This document shows positions 32,660 to 42,538 of a stretch of DNA of 64,000 nt, one piece after another. The position numbers and the translations under genes were made by a program. Within the stretch, counting starts at the first letter, position 1; every line of letters begins with the position of its first letter. The DNA lies in assembly GCF_021556435.1 (NCBI RefSeq), contig NZ_JAKGCU010000015.1:61351-125350 (forward strand), in the 5' to 3' direction. Source of the DNA: Gordonia tangerina (GTDB lineage: Bacteria > Actinomycetota > Actinomycetes > Mycobacteriales > Mycobacteriaceae). The notes beneath the pieces were generated by a model. It worked only from the letters and a program-made list of their open reading frames with translations, was not told where the DNA came from and did not search any database.

Positions 32660-35226
32660 GTCGGCACTCCTTCACGTTCTGTTGCGTCGTTGGTGGCGGA
32701 CTCGGTGTCGACGCGGCCGGGCATCGACGGCATGTCGAGCAGCACCGGGATCTTGCGCTCGACGTCGGTGTCGGTGAACTGGATCGTCGGATCGACCACC
32801 TCCGGTGCGTTGACGAACGAGACGAAGCGCTTGAGCTTATCCTCGTCCTCGAGTACCGCTGCCCACTCGTCGCGGTAGCCCTCGACGTGGCGTTCCATGG
32901 CCGCTTCGAGATCGGCCGCGAGACCCAGGCTGTCGTCGCAGACCACCGCCTTCAGATGATCGAGTCCGCCCTCCATCGCCTCCAGCCACGGCGCGGTACG
33001 CTGCAGGCGATCGGCGGTGCGGATATAGAACATCAGGTACCGATCAATGTAGGCGACCAGCGTCTGGTCATCCACTCCGCTGGCCAGCAGTTGGGCGTGT
33101 TTCGGGCTCTGTCCGCCGTTACCGGCCACGTAGAGGTTCCACCCGTTCTCGGTGGCGATGACACCGACATCCTTGCCCCGCGCCTCGGCGCATTCGCGGG
33201 CACAGCCCGACACACCGAACTTCAGTTTGTGCGGCGACCGCAGGCCCCGGTAGCGCTTCTCCAGAAAGACGGCCATGCCGACGGAATCCTGCACACCGTA
33301 GCGGCACCAGGTGGACCCGACGCAGCTCTTCACCGTGCGCAGGCTCTTGCCGTAGGCGTGCCCGGATTCCATGCCGGCGTCGACGAGGCGACGCCAGATC
33401 TCCGGGAGCTGGTCGACGCGGGCGCCGAAGAGGTCGATGCGCTGACCACCGGTGATCTTGGTGTACAGACCGAAGTCACGGGCGATCTCACCGATCACGA
33501 TGAGCTGTTCGGGGGTCACCTCCCCGCCCGGCATGCGCGGGACGACCGAGTAGGAGCCGTTCTTCTGCATGTTGGCGAGGAAGTGGTCGTTGGTGTCCTG
33601 CAGGGACGCCTGCTCGCCGTCGAGGATGTGGTCGCTTGACGTGGAGGCCAGGATGGACGCCACCGTCGGCTTGCAGATGTCGCAGCCTTGACCGCTGCCG
33701 TAGCGGTCGATGATCTCGGAGAACGTGCGGATACCGGTGACCGAGATGATCTCGTACAGTTCGGCGCGCGACTGCTCGAAGTGCTCGCACAGGGCCTTGG
33801 ACAGTTCTACACCAGAGGCCGCCAGTAGCGACTTGACGCTGGGCAGACAGCCACCGCAGGTGGTTCCGGCGCAGGTGGTCTTCTTGATGTCGGCGATCTC
33901 GCAGGCGCCGTCGGCGATCGCCGAGCAGATGGTTCCCTTGGAAACGCCGTTACACGAACAGATCTCGGCCTCGTCGGGCAGCGCGTCCACGCCGACCGCG
34001 GGACCCGAGGCCGGCGCGATCAGCGCAGCCGGGTCACCCGGGATCTCGCTGCCCACCATCGGTTTGAGCAGCGCGTATGCCGACGCATCACCCACGAGGA
34101 TGCCGCCGAGCAGTGTCTTGGCGTCATCGGAGACCACCACTTTCGCGTACCGCCCGGCAACGGGGTCGTGGTAGACGATCTCCAGCGCGTTCTCGGTGGT
34201 CGCCATGGCGTCACCGAAGCTGGCCACGTCGACACCGAGCAATTTGAGCTTGGTCGACATGTCCGCACCGGGGAAAGTGGACTGCTGCCCGAGGAGTTGG
34301 TCGGCCACCACCTCGGCGGTGCTGTATCCGGGCGCGACCAGCCCGTAGCAACGACCCTCGACTGCGGCGACCTCCCCGATCGCGAACACGTCGGGATCAT
34401 CGGTTCGGCATGAGGTGTCGACCAGCACGCCGCCACGTTCGCCGACCGCAAGACCGGCGTTGCGGGCCACCTGGTCGCGCGGCCGCACGCCCGCCGAGAA
34501 CACGACCAGGGCGGCATCGATCTCGCTGTCGTCGCTGAGCGTCACGGTGAGCCCGCCGGAGTCGGAATCGGCGATGTCGGCCGTTCCGACGCCGGTGTGC
34601 ACAGTCAACCCCAGGTCGGTCACCAGGTTCTCCAGGACCGACCCGCCCCCGTCGTCGACCTGCATGGGCATCAACCGTGGCGCGAACTCCACCACATGGG
34701 GGGCCATCCCCATCAGCTTCAGCGCATTGGCCGCCTCCAGTCCCAGCAGACCGCCGCCCACGACGATTCCGGGCGCACCCGGTCCGGCTGCCTCGGCGGC
34801 CGTCCGGATGGCGTCCAGATCATCGAGCGTGCGATAGACGAAACATTTGTCGTTGTCGTGTCCGGGAACCGGCGGGACGAAGGCATATGACCCGGTGGCG
34901 AGCACGAGAGCGTCATAGTCGATTTCCCGTCCCACCGACGTCACCACCCGCCGGCCCGCACGGTCGACGTCGGTCACGACTTCACCCAGGTGGGTCACGA
35001 CGTGATCGTCACCCGCGTAGGTGTTGCCATCCAGTGCCAGCGAATCCCGCTGCCAGGAACCGACATACGAGGACAGTCCGACGCGGTCGTAGGCGGGATC
35101 GGCCTCTTCGGAAACAACTTCGATCCGCCAGGTGTCGTTGATGTCGCGGGTACGGAGGGTCTGCACGAAGCGGTGACCCACCATGCCGTGGCCGACCACG
35201 ACTACGGTCTTGGATTCGCTGGTCAC
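32656..35226 (-). CDS. nirB: Nitrite reductase (NAD(P)H) large subunit NirB
   Basis: An 856-residue multidomain enzyme: FAD/NAD domain (about 1-300, VVVGHGMVGHRF), a BFD-like [2Fe-2S] domain (CSCNGVSKGTIC and CAGTTCGGC), and sulfite/nitrite reductase domains. The siroheme-[4Fe-4S] cysteines are present as CVGSTWC and CARECAEARG. It reduces nitrite to ammonia with NAD(P)H. The GTG start is preceded by AAGGAG at 7 nt. Second gene of the operon, 34 bp after narK. Confidence 0.95.
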   Translation of the reverse strand: MTSESKTVVVVGHGMVGHRFVQTLRTRDINDTWRIEVVSEEADPAYDRVGLSSYVGSWQRDSLALDGNTYAGDDHVVTHLGEVVTDVDRAGRRVVTSVGREIDYDALVLATGSYAFVPPVPGHDNDKCFVYRTLDDLDAIRTAAEAAGPGAPGIVVGGGLLGLEAANALKLMGMAPHVVEFAPRLMPMQVDDGGGSVLENLVTDLGLTVHTGVGTADIADSDSGGLTVTLSDDSEIDAALVVFSAGVRPRDQVARNAGLAVGERGGVLVDTSCRTDDPDVFAIGEVAAVEGRCYGLVAPGYSTAEVVADQLLGQQSTFPGADMSTKLKLLGVDVASFGDAMATTENALEIVYHDPVAGRYAKVVVSDDAKTLLGGILVGDASAYALLKPMVGSEIPGDPAALIAPASGPAVGVDALPDEAEICSCNGVSKGTICSAIADGACEIADIKKTTCAGTTCGGCLPSVKSLLAASGVELSKALCEHFEQSRAELYEIISVTGIRTFSEIIDRYGSGQGCDICKPTVASILASTSSDHILDGEQASLQDTNDHFLANMQKNGSYSVVPRMPGGEVTPEQLIVIGEIARDFGLYTKITGGQRIDLFGARVDQLPEIWRRLVDAGMESGHAYGKSLRTVKSCVGSTWCRYGVQDSVGMAVFLEKRYRGLRSPHKLKFGVSGCARECAEARGKDVGVIATENGWNLYVAGNGGQSPKHAQLLASGVDDQTLVAYIDRYLMFYIRTADRLQRTAPWLEAMEGGLDHLKAVVCDDSLGLAADLEAAMERHVEGYRDEWAAVLEDEDKLKRFVSFVNAPEVVDPTIQFTDTDVERKIPVLLDMPSMPGRVDTESATNDATEREGVPT

Positions 35227-35260
35227 TGGTTACTCCTTGTTGATTCTGAGCTGGTCTGGC

Positions 35261-36733
35261 TCAGGCCATCGCCTTGTCGGCGGGCCCGGAGCCGTCTGTC
35301 GTCTCGCCGGCACCGACCGTGTCGGCGGCGACCTGCAGATCGGTGGTCTCGCTGATCACCATCGGACGTCGGACGTAGAACACGTAGGTGATGACTCCAG
35401 CGAGAACGTAGAAGCCCATGAAGATCCAAAAGGCAACGGTCGCCGACTGATTCGACTGATAACTCGCCCGCAGCACCAGGTTGATGCCGACGCCACCGAG
35501 ACCGCCTGCCGCACCGGCGATGCCGATGAGGGCACCGGACATGCTGCGCGACCACTTGGTCTTGCCCAACGCGTTCAGGCCGGTGAGCTCCTTGGACTTG
35601 TTCTCCCAGATGGTCGGGATGATCTTGTAGACCGAACCGTTTGAGATTCCCGAGAGCAGGAACAGCAGGATGAAGCCGACGACGAATGCGCTGAGCACAC
35701 CCCCGCTGATCTGACCATTGCTGTCGGCGACGGTGCCGGCGATGACCAGGATCGCGGCGGACAGCGTCATCGCGGCAAAGCAGTACAACGTCACCTTGCC
35801 GCCGCCGACGCGGTCGGCGAGTTTGCCACCGTAGGGGCGCGACACAGAGCCGAGCAGCGGCCCGATCCAGGCGATCGTGGCGGCGGCCAGCGCGGGCTTC
35901 TCGGCGCCGGCCTCGGTGAAGCTGATGTTGAGGACCTGCGCGAAAGCGAATCCGAAACCGATGAACGATCCGAAGGTGCCGATGTAGAGCAGGCAGATCA
36001 GCCAGGTGTCCTTGTGCCGGAGGCAGTCGATCATCGCGCGGCCGCTGGAAGTCTGGTGATCGAGGTTGTCCATGTAGATCGCCGCGCCGACACCGGCCAC
36101 GGCGAGAGCCACCAGATAGATGGCACAGACGATCTCAGGCTGATCGGAGGCGAGCCAGATGACCGCGAGGCCGATGAGCTGCACCACCGGCACACCGATG
36201 TTGCCGCCGCCGGCGTTGAGACCCAGCGCCCAGCCCTTGAGCCGCTGCGGATAGAAGGCGTTGATGTTGGTCATCGACGAGGCGAAGTTGCCGCCACCGA
36301 AACCGGTCAGTGCGGCGACGCCGAGGAACCAGCCGAATCCGAACTCGCCCGGGTTCATCATCAGCATCATGGTCAGCGCCGTCGGGATCAGCAGCACGAT
36401 GGCGCTGAAGATCGCCCAGTTGCGGCCACCGAACCGCGCGGTCGCCTGGGTGTAGGGAATGCGCAGGCAGGAGCCGACGAAAGTGGCGGTCGCCGCGATG
36501 ATGAACTTCTGATCGAGGCTGATGCCATACTCCGGTCCCATGAACAGGGCCATCACCGAGAACAGCGACCACACCGAGAAGCCGACGTGCTCGCAGATCA
36601 CCGACCACACCAGGTTTCGCTTGGCGATGGCGGCGTTGCCGTTGTCCCAGGCAGTGCGGTCCTCGGGATCCCAGTCGGTGATCCGGTGGTCACGCGCGAG
36701 CGCGGTCCGCACGGATGCGGGAAGTACGGGCAT
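35261..36733 (-). CDS. narK: Nitrate/nitrite transporter, NarK/NasA-type MFS
   Basis: A 490-residue MFS permease with about 12 helices. It carries the nitrate signature glycine-rich segments in helices 5 and 11 (VAALTGFGGGNFASSM and IGIAGAAGGLGGVG). A cytosolic N-terminal tail of about 45 residues precedes the first helix. As leader of an assimilatory nirBD operon it most likely imports nitrate or nitrite. No nitrate reductase is in the window. A GlnR-like box lies about 90-115 bp upstream, so nitrogen limitation should induce it. Confidence 0.92.
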   Translation of the reverse strand: MPVLPASVRTALARDHRITDWDPEDRTAWDNGNAAIAKRNLVWSVICEHVGFSVWSLFSVMALFMGPEYGISLDQKFIIAATATFVGSCLRIPYTQATARFGGRNWAIFSAIVLLIPTALTMMLMMNPGEFGFGWFLGVAALTGFGGGNFASSMTNINAFYPQRLKGWALGLNAGGGNIGVPVVQLIGLAVIWLASDQPEIVCAIYLVALAVAGVGAAIYMDNLDHQTSSGRAMIDCLRHKDTWLICLLYIGTFGSFIGFGFAFAQVLNISFTEAGAEKPALAAATIAWIGPLLGSVSRPYGGKLADRVGGGKVTLYCFAAMTLSAAILVIAGTVADSNGQISGGVLSAFVVGFILLFLLSGISNGSVYKIIPTIWENKSKELTGLNALGKTKWSRSMSGALIGIAGAAGGLGGVGINLVLRASYQSNQSATVAFWIFMGFYVLAGVITYVFYVRRPMVISETTDLQVAADTVGAGETTDGSGPADKAMA

Positions 36734-36794
36734 GAGTCATCCAATCGTTGTTGTGGACGCAGTGACCGACGACTCTGTCGGACGATTGGACTCA

Positions 36795-36800
36795 AAGTTA
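36795..36800 (-). promoter_or_regulatory. Candidate -10 element of the narK operon
   Basis: TAACTT on the minus strand, about 62 bp before the narK ATG. The GlnR-like box would be centred near -46 from the expected start point, an activator position. A good -35 element is not evident, consistent with activator dependence. Confidence 0.35.
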
Positions 36801-36820
36801 GGCAGCGTGTGTTGCCGGGA

Positions 36821-36847
36821 TTTTCCCTCGCGTGACCGAAGAGTCAC
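36821..36847 (-). promoter_or_regulatory. GlnR-like binding box upstream of narK
   Basis: Minus strand GTGAC-N6-GTCAC-N6-GAAAA: three 5-mers at 11-bp spacing. GTCAC-N6-GAAAA fits the actinobacterial GlnR half pair gTnAC-N6-GaAAC with one mismatch, and the preceding GTGAC adds a further a-type half-site. The GTGAC/GTCAC pair also forms an inverted repeat. Confidence 0.55.
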
Positions 36848-36906
36848 GTTGTGCTCACATCGCGAGGGCGCGCGTGTGAGAAGGACCAGAAGACTCTGAC
36901 CTGCGC

Positions 36907-37761
36907 CTACAGCATCAAGCGCACGAGATCCACGACCCGCTGCAGCCCGGGTAGTGCGCCGGCGGTGGCACGCGGATGTAACGCGTGGACCGCCAGACGG
37001 AACATGGTTGCCCGCAGCATCATCTGCGGCCATTCCGGCTGATCCGCCCAGCGTCGCACGAGGTCGTCGTCAGCGCCACCCCAGGCGAGCGAATCCACCA
37101 CAACCACCGCTGACGCCCAGGACGCGGGCCGCCAGTACGGCACGATGTCGGTGATGCCCGGCGCGGCGGCACCGGCGAACAGGACGGTGCCGAAAAGGTC
37201 ACCGTGCACCACTTGCGACTGCAGCGACACGTTCTTACGAAGGGTGGCAAGGGTTTTCAGCATCTCGACGCTCTGCGCACCATCCGGCGACGTCGGCTCC
37301 CCCATGCCGGCCGCCCGGGCCGTGCGCAACGGGACGTCCTCCCACGCCGCACGATCGGCGGCGGTGAACACGTCGACGTCGGTATGCGGCGGCGCCGGCG
37401 ATTGCAACAGGAACCGTGGCCGGTCCAGCGTTGCGGTGGCCGCATGCAGGCGATCGGCCACCAGGACGACCTCGTCGTGCCGCGGCTCTGGCGCACCGGC
37501 GATATAGGTATCCGCTCGCCACCCGGACACAACATATCGGCCGTCGGTGGCGCGGAACGGTCGCGCGATCCGCAACCCCTCGACGTAGAGCGATTCACGG
37601 ACCGACGCCGACCATGCGGCCCGCGCGTGGTCGGGCACCAAGGACAAGACGACTTCACCGACCCGCCAACCGCCGACCCAGGAATCGCCCATCTGAATCG
37701 GCGGATGTGCGGTCAGCCCGAACGTGTTCAGCACGTGTTCGGGCGGCTCGACGGTGTTCAC
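36907..37761 (-). CDS. TIGR02569 family actinobacterial protein
   Basis: A 284-residue protein matching the TIGR02569 family (Rv3205c position). It resembles aminoglycoside phosphotransferase-like kinases in outline: an N-terminal strand region (PIQMGDSWVGGWRVGEVVLSLVP), and VVHGDLFGTVLFAG in place of the catalytic HGDLxxxN loop, with asparagine replaced by threonine or valine. Kinase activity is thus doubtful. The GTG at 37761 is chosen by comparison with family starts (VEPPEHVLNTFGL); the longer frame upstream is compositionally different. It follows moeZ on the same strand after 94 bp. Confidence 0.78.
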   Translation of the reverse strand: MNTVEPPEHVLNTFGLTAHPPIQMGDSWVGGWRVGEVVLSLVPDHARAAWSASVRESLYVEGLRIARPFRATDGRYVVSGWRADTYIAGAPEPRHDEVVLVADRLHAATATLDRPRFLLQSPAPPHTDVDVFTAADRAAWEDVPLRTARAAGMGEPTSPDGAQSVEMLKTLATLRKNVSLQSQVVHGDLFGTVLFAGAAAPGITDIVPYWRPASWASAVVVVDSLAWGGADDDLVRRWADQPEWPQMMLRATMFRLAVHALHPRATAGALPGLQRVVDLVRLML

Positions 37762-37855
37762 ATCTGCAGAGATTACCGAGCGATGCAGGCAGAATGCGGC
37801 AACGACGCGGGCATCTGGTCTCCAATCAAGTCCCGGACCACATGAACGCGCCCGA

Positions 37856-39031
37856 TCAGTAGACCGGCAGCGTCTTGTCCACCTGGTTGGCCCACGCGGT
37901 GACCCCGCCCTGCAAGTGCGTGGCATCGGCGAACCCTGCGCGCTTGAGCGCGGCGAGCGCTTCTGCCGAGCGAACACCGGTCTTGCAGTAGAGCACCGTT
38001 GGGCGATCCTGCGGCAACTTGGCGAGTCCGACACCGGACAGGATCTCGTCCTTGGGGATGAGCGTGGCACCGTCGATGTGGACGATGTCCCACTCCACCG
38101 GCTCCCGGACATCGATGAGAGCGACACGATCGCCGGCGTCGATCTTCTCCTTGAGCTCTGCGGCGGTCAGCGTCGAACCGTCCACGGCATCGGCGGCCTC
38201 ATCGGAGACCACCCCGCAGAAGTCGTCGTAGTCGATGAGCTCGGTGACCCGCTCACCCTCGGGGTCCTTGCGGATCTTGATGGTGCGGTAGCTCATGTCC
38301 AGGGCGTCGTAGACCATCAGGCGACCCAGCAGCGGTTCACCGATGCCACAGATCAACTTGATCGCCTCGGTACCCATGATCGATCCGATCGAGGCGCACA
38401 GAATGCCGAGCACACCGCCCTCGGCGCACGAGGGCACCATGCCGGGCGGCGGCGCCTGCGGATACAGATCTCGGTAGTTGAGGCCGCGCCCGTCCGGCGC
38501 GTCCTCCCAGAACACCGACGCCTGACCCTCGAACCGGTAGATCGACCCCCACACGTACGGCTTGTGCGCGAGCACGGCGGCATCGTTGACGAGGTAACGC
38601 GTCGCGAAGTTGTCGGTGCCGTCGAGGATCAGGTCGTACTGGGAGAACAGTTCGATGGCGCCTTCGGGTTCCAGGCGCTCGTCGTGCAGGTTGACCGTGA
38701 CGAACGGGTTGATCTCGAGGATGGAGTCGCGGGCGCTCTCTGCTTTGGGCCGGCCGATGTCGGACTGTCCGTGGATGACCTGACGCTGCAGATTGGACTC
38801 GTCGACCACGTCGAACTCGACGATGCCGATGGTGCCGACACCCGCGGCAGCCAGGTACAGCAGCGTGGGTGATCCCAAACCACCCGCGCCGATCACCAGC
38901 ACCTTGGCATTCTTCAACCGCTTCTGGCCGTCCATCCCCACATCCGGGATGATCAGGTGGCGGCTGTATCGGGCCACCTCTTCGTTGGACAGTTCCGCTG
39001 CAGGTTCCACCAGCGGGGGCAAGGACGACAC
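37856..39031 (-). CDS. moeZ: Adenylyltransferase/sulfurtransferase MoeZ
   Basis: A 391-residue E1-like ThiF/MoeB domain (about 15-265) fused to a rhodanese domain (about 285-390). The ATP site is GAGGLGSP, the ThiF arginine region is DESNLQRQ, and the rhodanese cysteine is in VLYCKTGVRS. MoeZ adenylates the C terminus of sulfur carriers (MoaD2, CysO) and loads sulfur on them for molybdopterin and cysteine synthesis. The usual paired CxxC zinc motifs of MoeB are missing, as in mycobacterial MoeZ. The GTG start follows AGGAGGAG. A SigH-type promoter 40-70 bp upstream ties it to thiol stress. Confidence 0.93.
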   Translation of the reverse strand: MSSLPPLVEPAAELSNEEVARYSRHLIIPDVGMDGQKRLKNAKVLVIGAGGLGSPTLLYLAAAGVGTIGIVEFDVVDESNLQRQVIHGQSDIGRPKAESARDSILEINPFVTVNLHDERLEPEGAIELFSQYDLILDGTDNFATRYLVNDAAVLAHKPYVWGSIYRFEGQASVFWEDAPDGRGLNYRDLYPQAPPPGMVPSCAEGGVLGILCASIGSIMGTEAIKLICGIGEPLLGRLMVYDALDMSYRTIKIRKDPEGERVTELIDYDDFCGVVSDEAADAVDGSTLTAAELKEKIDAGDRVALIDVREPVEWDIVHIDGATLIPKDEILSGVGLAKLPQDRPTVLYCKTGVRSAEALAALKRAGFADATHLQGGVTAWANQVDKTLPVY

Positions 39032-39077
39032 GGGCGCCTCCTCCTACGTCGTTGTTCGAGAGCGGTCTGCTGATCAC

Positions 39078-39103
39078 AACAGCCGCGGCGGCACGGTCAT
39101 TCC
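39078..39103 (-). promoter_or_regulatory. SigH-type promoter of moeZ
   Basis: Minus strand: -35 GGAATG (39098-39103), 17-bp spacer, -10 GTT (39078-39080), followed by TGATC. This fits the SigH/SigR consensus GGAAY-N17-GTT; the implied leader is about 40 nt. Confidence 0.62.
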
Positions 39104-39122
39104 GCAGCCACGGATGGCCGCA

Positions 39123-41000
<1,878 letters not shown>

Positions 41001-41112
41001 GAAGCTCCGAGAAGCGCTCGATACCGCCGCGCTCTCCCCGGAGCCGGCTGCGGAAACGACTTCGGCCGCCGTCGACACTCATCGACAGCGGCCGTACATC
41101 GGAGCCAATGGG

Positions 41113-41346
41113 TCAGGAGGCGACGAAGCCCACCCGCCGGTTCTCGGTACTGCCCACCTCGACGTAGGCGATTTTCGTCACCGGCACCAAGAAGCGCGCG
41201 CCCTTGTCGTCGGTGAGCGCGAGCAGTTGTCCGGAACCCGACAGCGCCGCCTCGACCTCCGAGTACGCCTTGTCACTGGTGAGCGTGGTCTGGATGGACA
41301 GCTCACGAGGACTGTCGGTGATTCCGATCTTCACTTCAACGGCCAT
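41113..41346 (-). CDS. DUF3107 small protein (TB9.4-like)
   Basis: A 77-residue protein of the DUF3107 family (Rv3208A, TB9.4). It is a compact alpha/beta fold, beginning MAVEVKIGITDSPREL and ending with TKIAYVEVGSTENRRVGF. GAAGGG lies 6 nt before the ATG at 41346; the longer upstream frame lacks family similarity. It is cytosolic, abundant in mycobacteria and without known function. It is convergent with the TetR gene; the gap 41001-41112 holds nothing I can name. Confidence 0.85.
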   Translation of the reverse strand: MAVEVKIGITDSPRELSIQTTLTSDKAYSEVEAALSGSGQLLALTDDKGARFLVPVTKIAYVEVGSTENRRVGFVAS

Positions 41347-41495
41347 GGCCACCCTTCCGAAGGTCATCCGCCGCGTCGCGGCCAACCGCGCACACGGCAC
41401 TCAACTGTCTGCTGATCCAGGCTAGATCAGACCCGATCGCCGACGACATCGGCTCCGCTCACAGCGCAACACGCGAAGCCTCGACCCCACCCGAC

Positions 41496-42200
41496 CTATC
41501 CACCGAGACCGAGTTCGGCCATCCGGGTGGCGTGGTCGGCGGTGATCGCATCGAAGAATCCGGCAATACCCTGAAGCGATGCCGAACCGGCGAACAGCAG
41601 GTCGGTGACCTCCTCCTCGGCGGCGAGCACCCACTGGGCGTGCGTGACGGCCTCGCCGAGCAATCTCCGGCCCCACAGGATCAGCGGCGATCTCAAGGAC
41701 GGGTCGGCGGCGACGGCGGCCGCGACCTGGTCGCGCGCGAACCGGGAGTTGGCCGTCTCGGCCATCACCTCGCGGATGACGGTCTGCGCATCGGCGGGCA
41801 GAACTCCCGAGACCTCGGTGTAGAAGTCGGCCGCGAGCCCGTCGCCCACATACGCCTTCACCAGCGCCTCATACCAGGTCTTCGGGGTGGTAACACGGTG
41901 GTAGTCGTCAAAGATCGATCGGTAACGCTCGACCGCCGCGATCGGGTCGATGCCGCGCGCGCAGACCTGCTCGGCCAACGTGTCGTAGTGATTGATCTCC
42001 GACGCCGCCATCCGGGCGATGGCCACCTTGCTCGCGACGTCGGGTGCCATCCGGGACTCGTCGATGAGGCGATAGAAAGCCGCGTATTCACCGGCCAGCA
42101 AGACGGCGAACAACTTGCCGATGGCACCGCCATCGACGCTGGTCGCAGCGGTATCTGCGGGATCGGGGGAAACTCCGGATGGGTGCGGCGCAGTCGACAT
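41496..42200 (-). CDS. Ferritin-like fold protein (Rv3210c type)
   Basis: A 234-residue helical protein. Possible di-iron ligands appear in pairs: GEYAAFYRLIDE, SEINHYDTLAEQ, then AETANSR and AEEEVTDLL. It resembles the ferritin-like, MiaE-related proteins of actinobacteria, which are not experimentally defined. The ATG at 42200 is chosen because family similarity begins there; the frame open further upstream is low-complexity. It is divergent from rhlE, with a 338-bp gap. Confidence 0.78.
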   Translation of the reverse strand: MSTAPHPSGVSPDPADTAATSVDGGAIGKLFAVLLAGEYAAFYRLIDESRMAPDVASKVAIARMAASEINHYDTLAEQVCARGIDPIAAVERYRSIFDDYHRVTTPKTWYEALVKAYVGDGLAADFYTEVSGVLPADAQTVIREVMAETANSRFARDQVAAAVAADPSLRSPLILWGRRLLGEAVTHAQWVLAAEEEVTDLLFAGSASLQGIAGFFDAITADHATRMAELGLGG

Positions 42201-42538
42201 GCTGGTGATGGTATGCGGGCTCTCGACGTTCACCAAGTACACTGGACGACGGTGCACTGACGCGATCATGACGATTCGGTGGCGAACCGACCGGCAACGA
42301 CTCATCACGGCCGGGCGGAGCGGCCCTTTCATCGCGCGGTCACCGGACAATGTGCGCGCACTGGTCGCCGGGTGACACTGCCCGAGCGGAGCCACCACAC
42401 AGTCACCGAACGCGGTTTGCGCGGTCCGTCCCGGACCCACCGACGCGGCCCGACCAGGGCCCTTCCGGCGCAGGCCGCTCGACCCCACTGTGGTGCCTTT
42501 CGTGCGTGCGTGAAATGCAGAAAGGCATACAACCTCAC
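42201..42538. other. Divergent upstream region of ferritin-like gene and rhlE
   Basis: 338 bp with no convincing gene. Near its right end an 8-bp inverted repeat TGCCTTTC/GAAAGGCA (42494-42501 and 42520-42527) with an 18-nt loop lies in the presumed 5' leader, 11 bp before the rhlE start. AAAGG in the right arm may be the ribosome binding site, so the hairpin could mask it. Confidence 0.5.
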
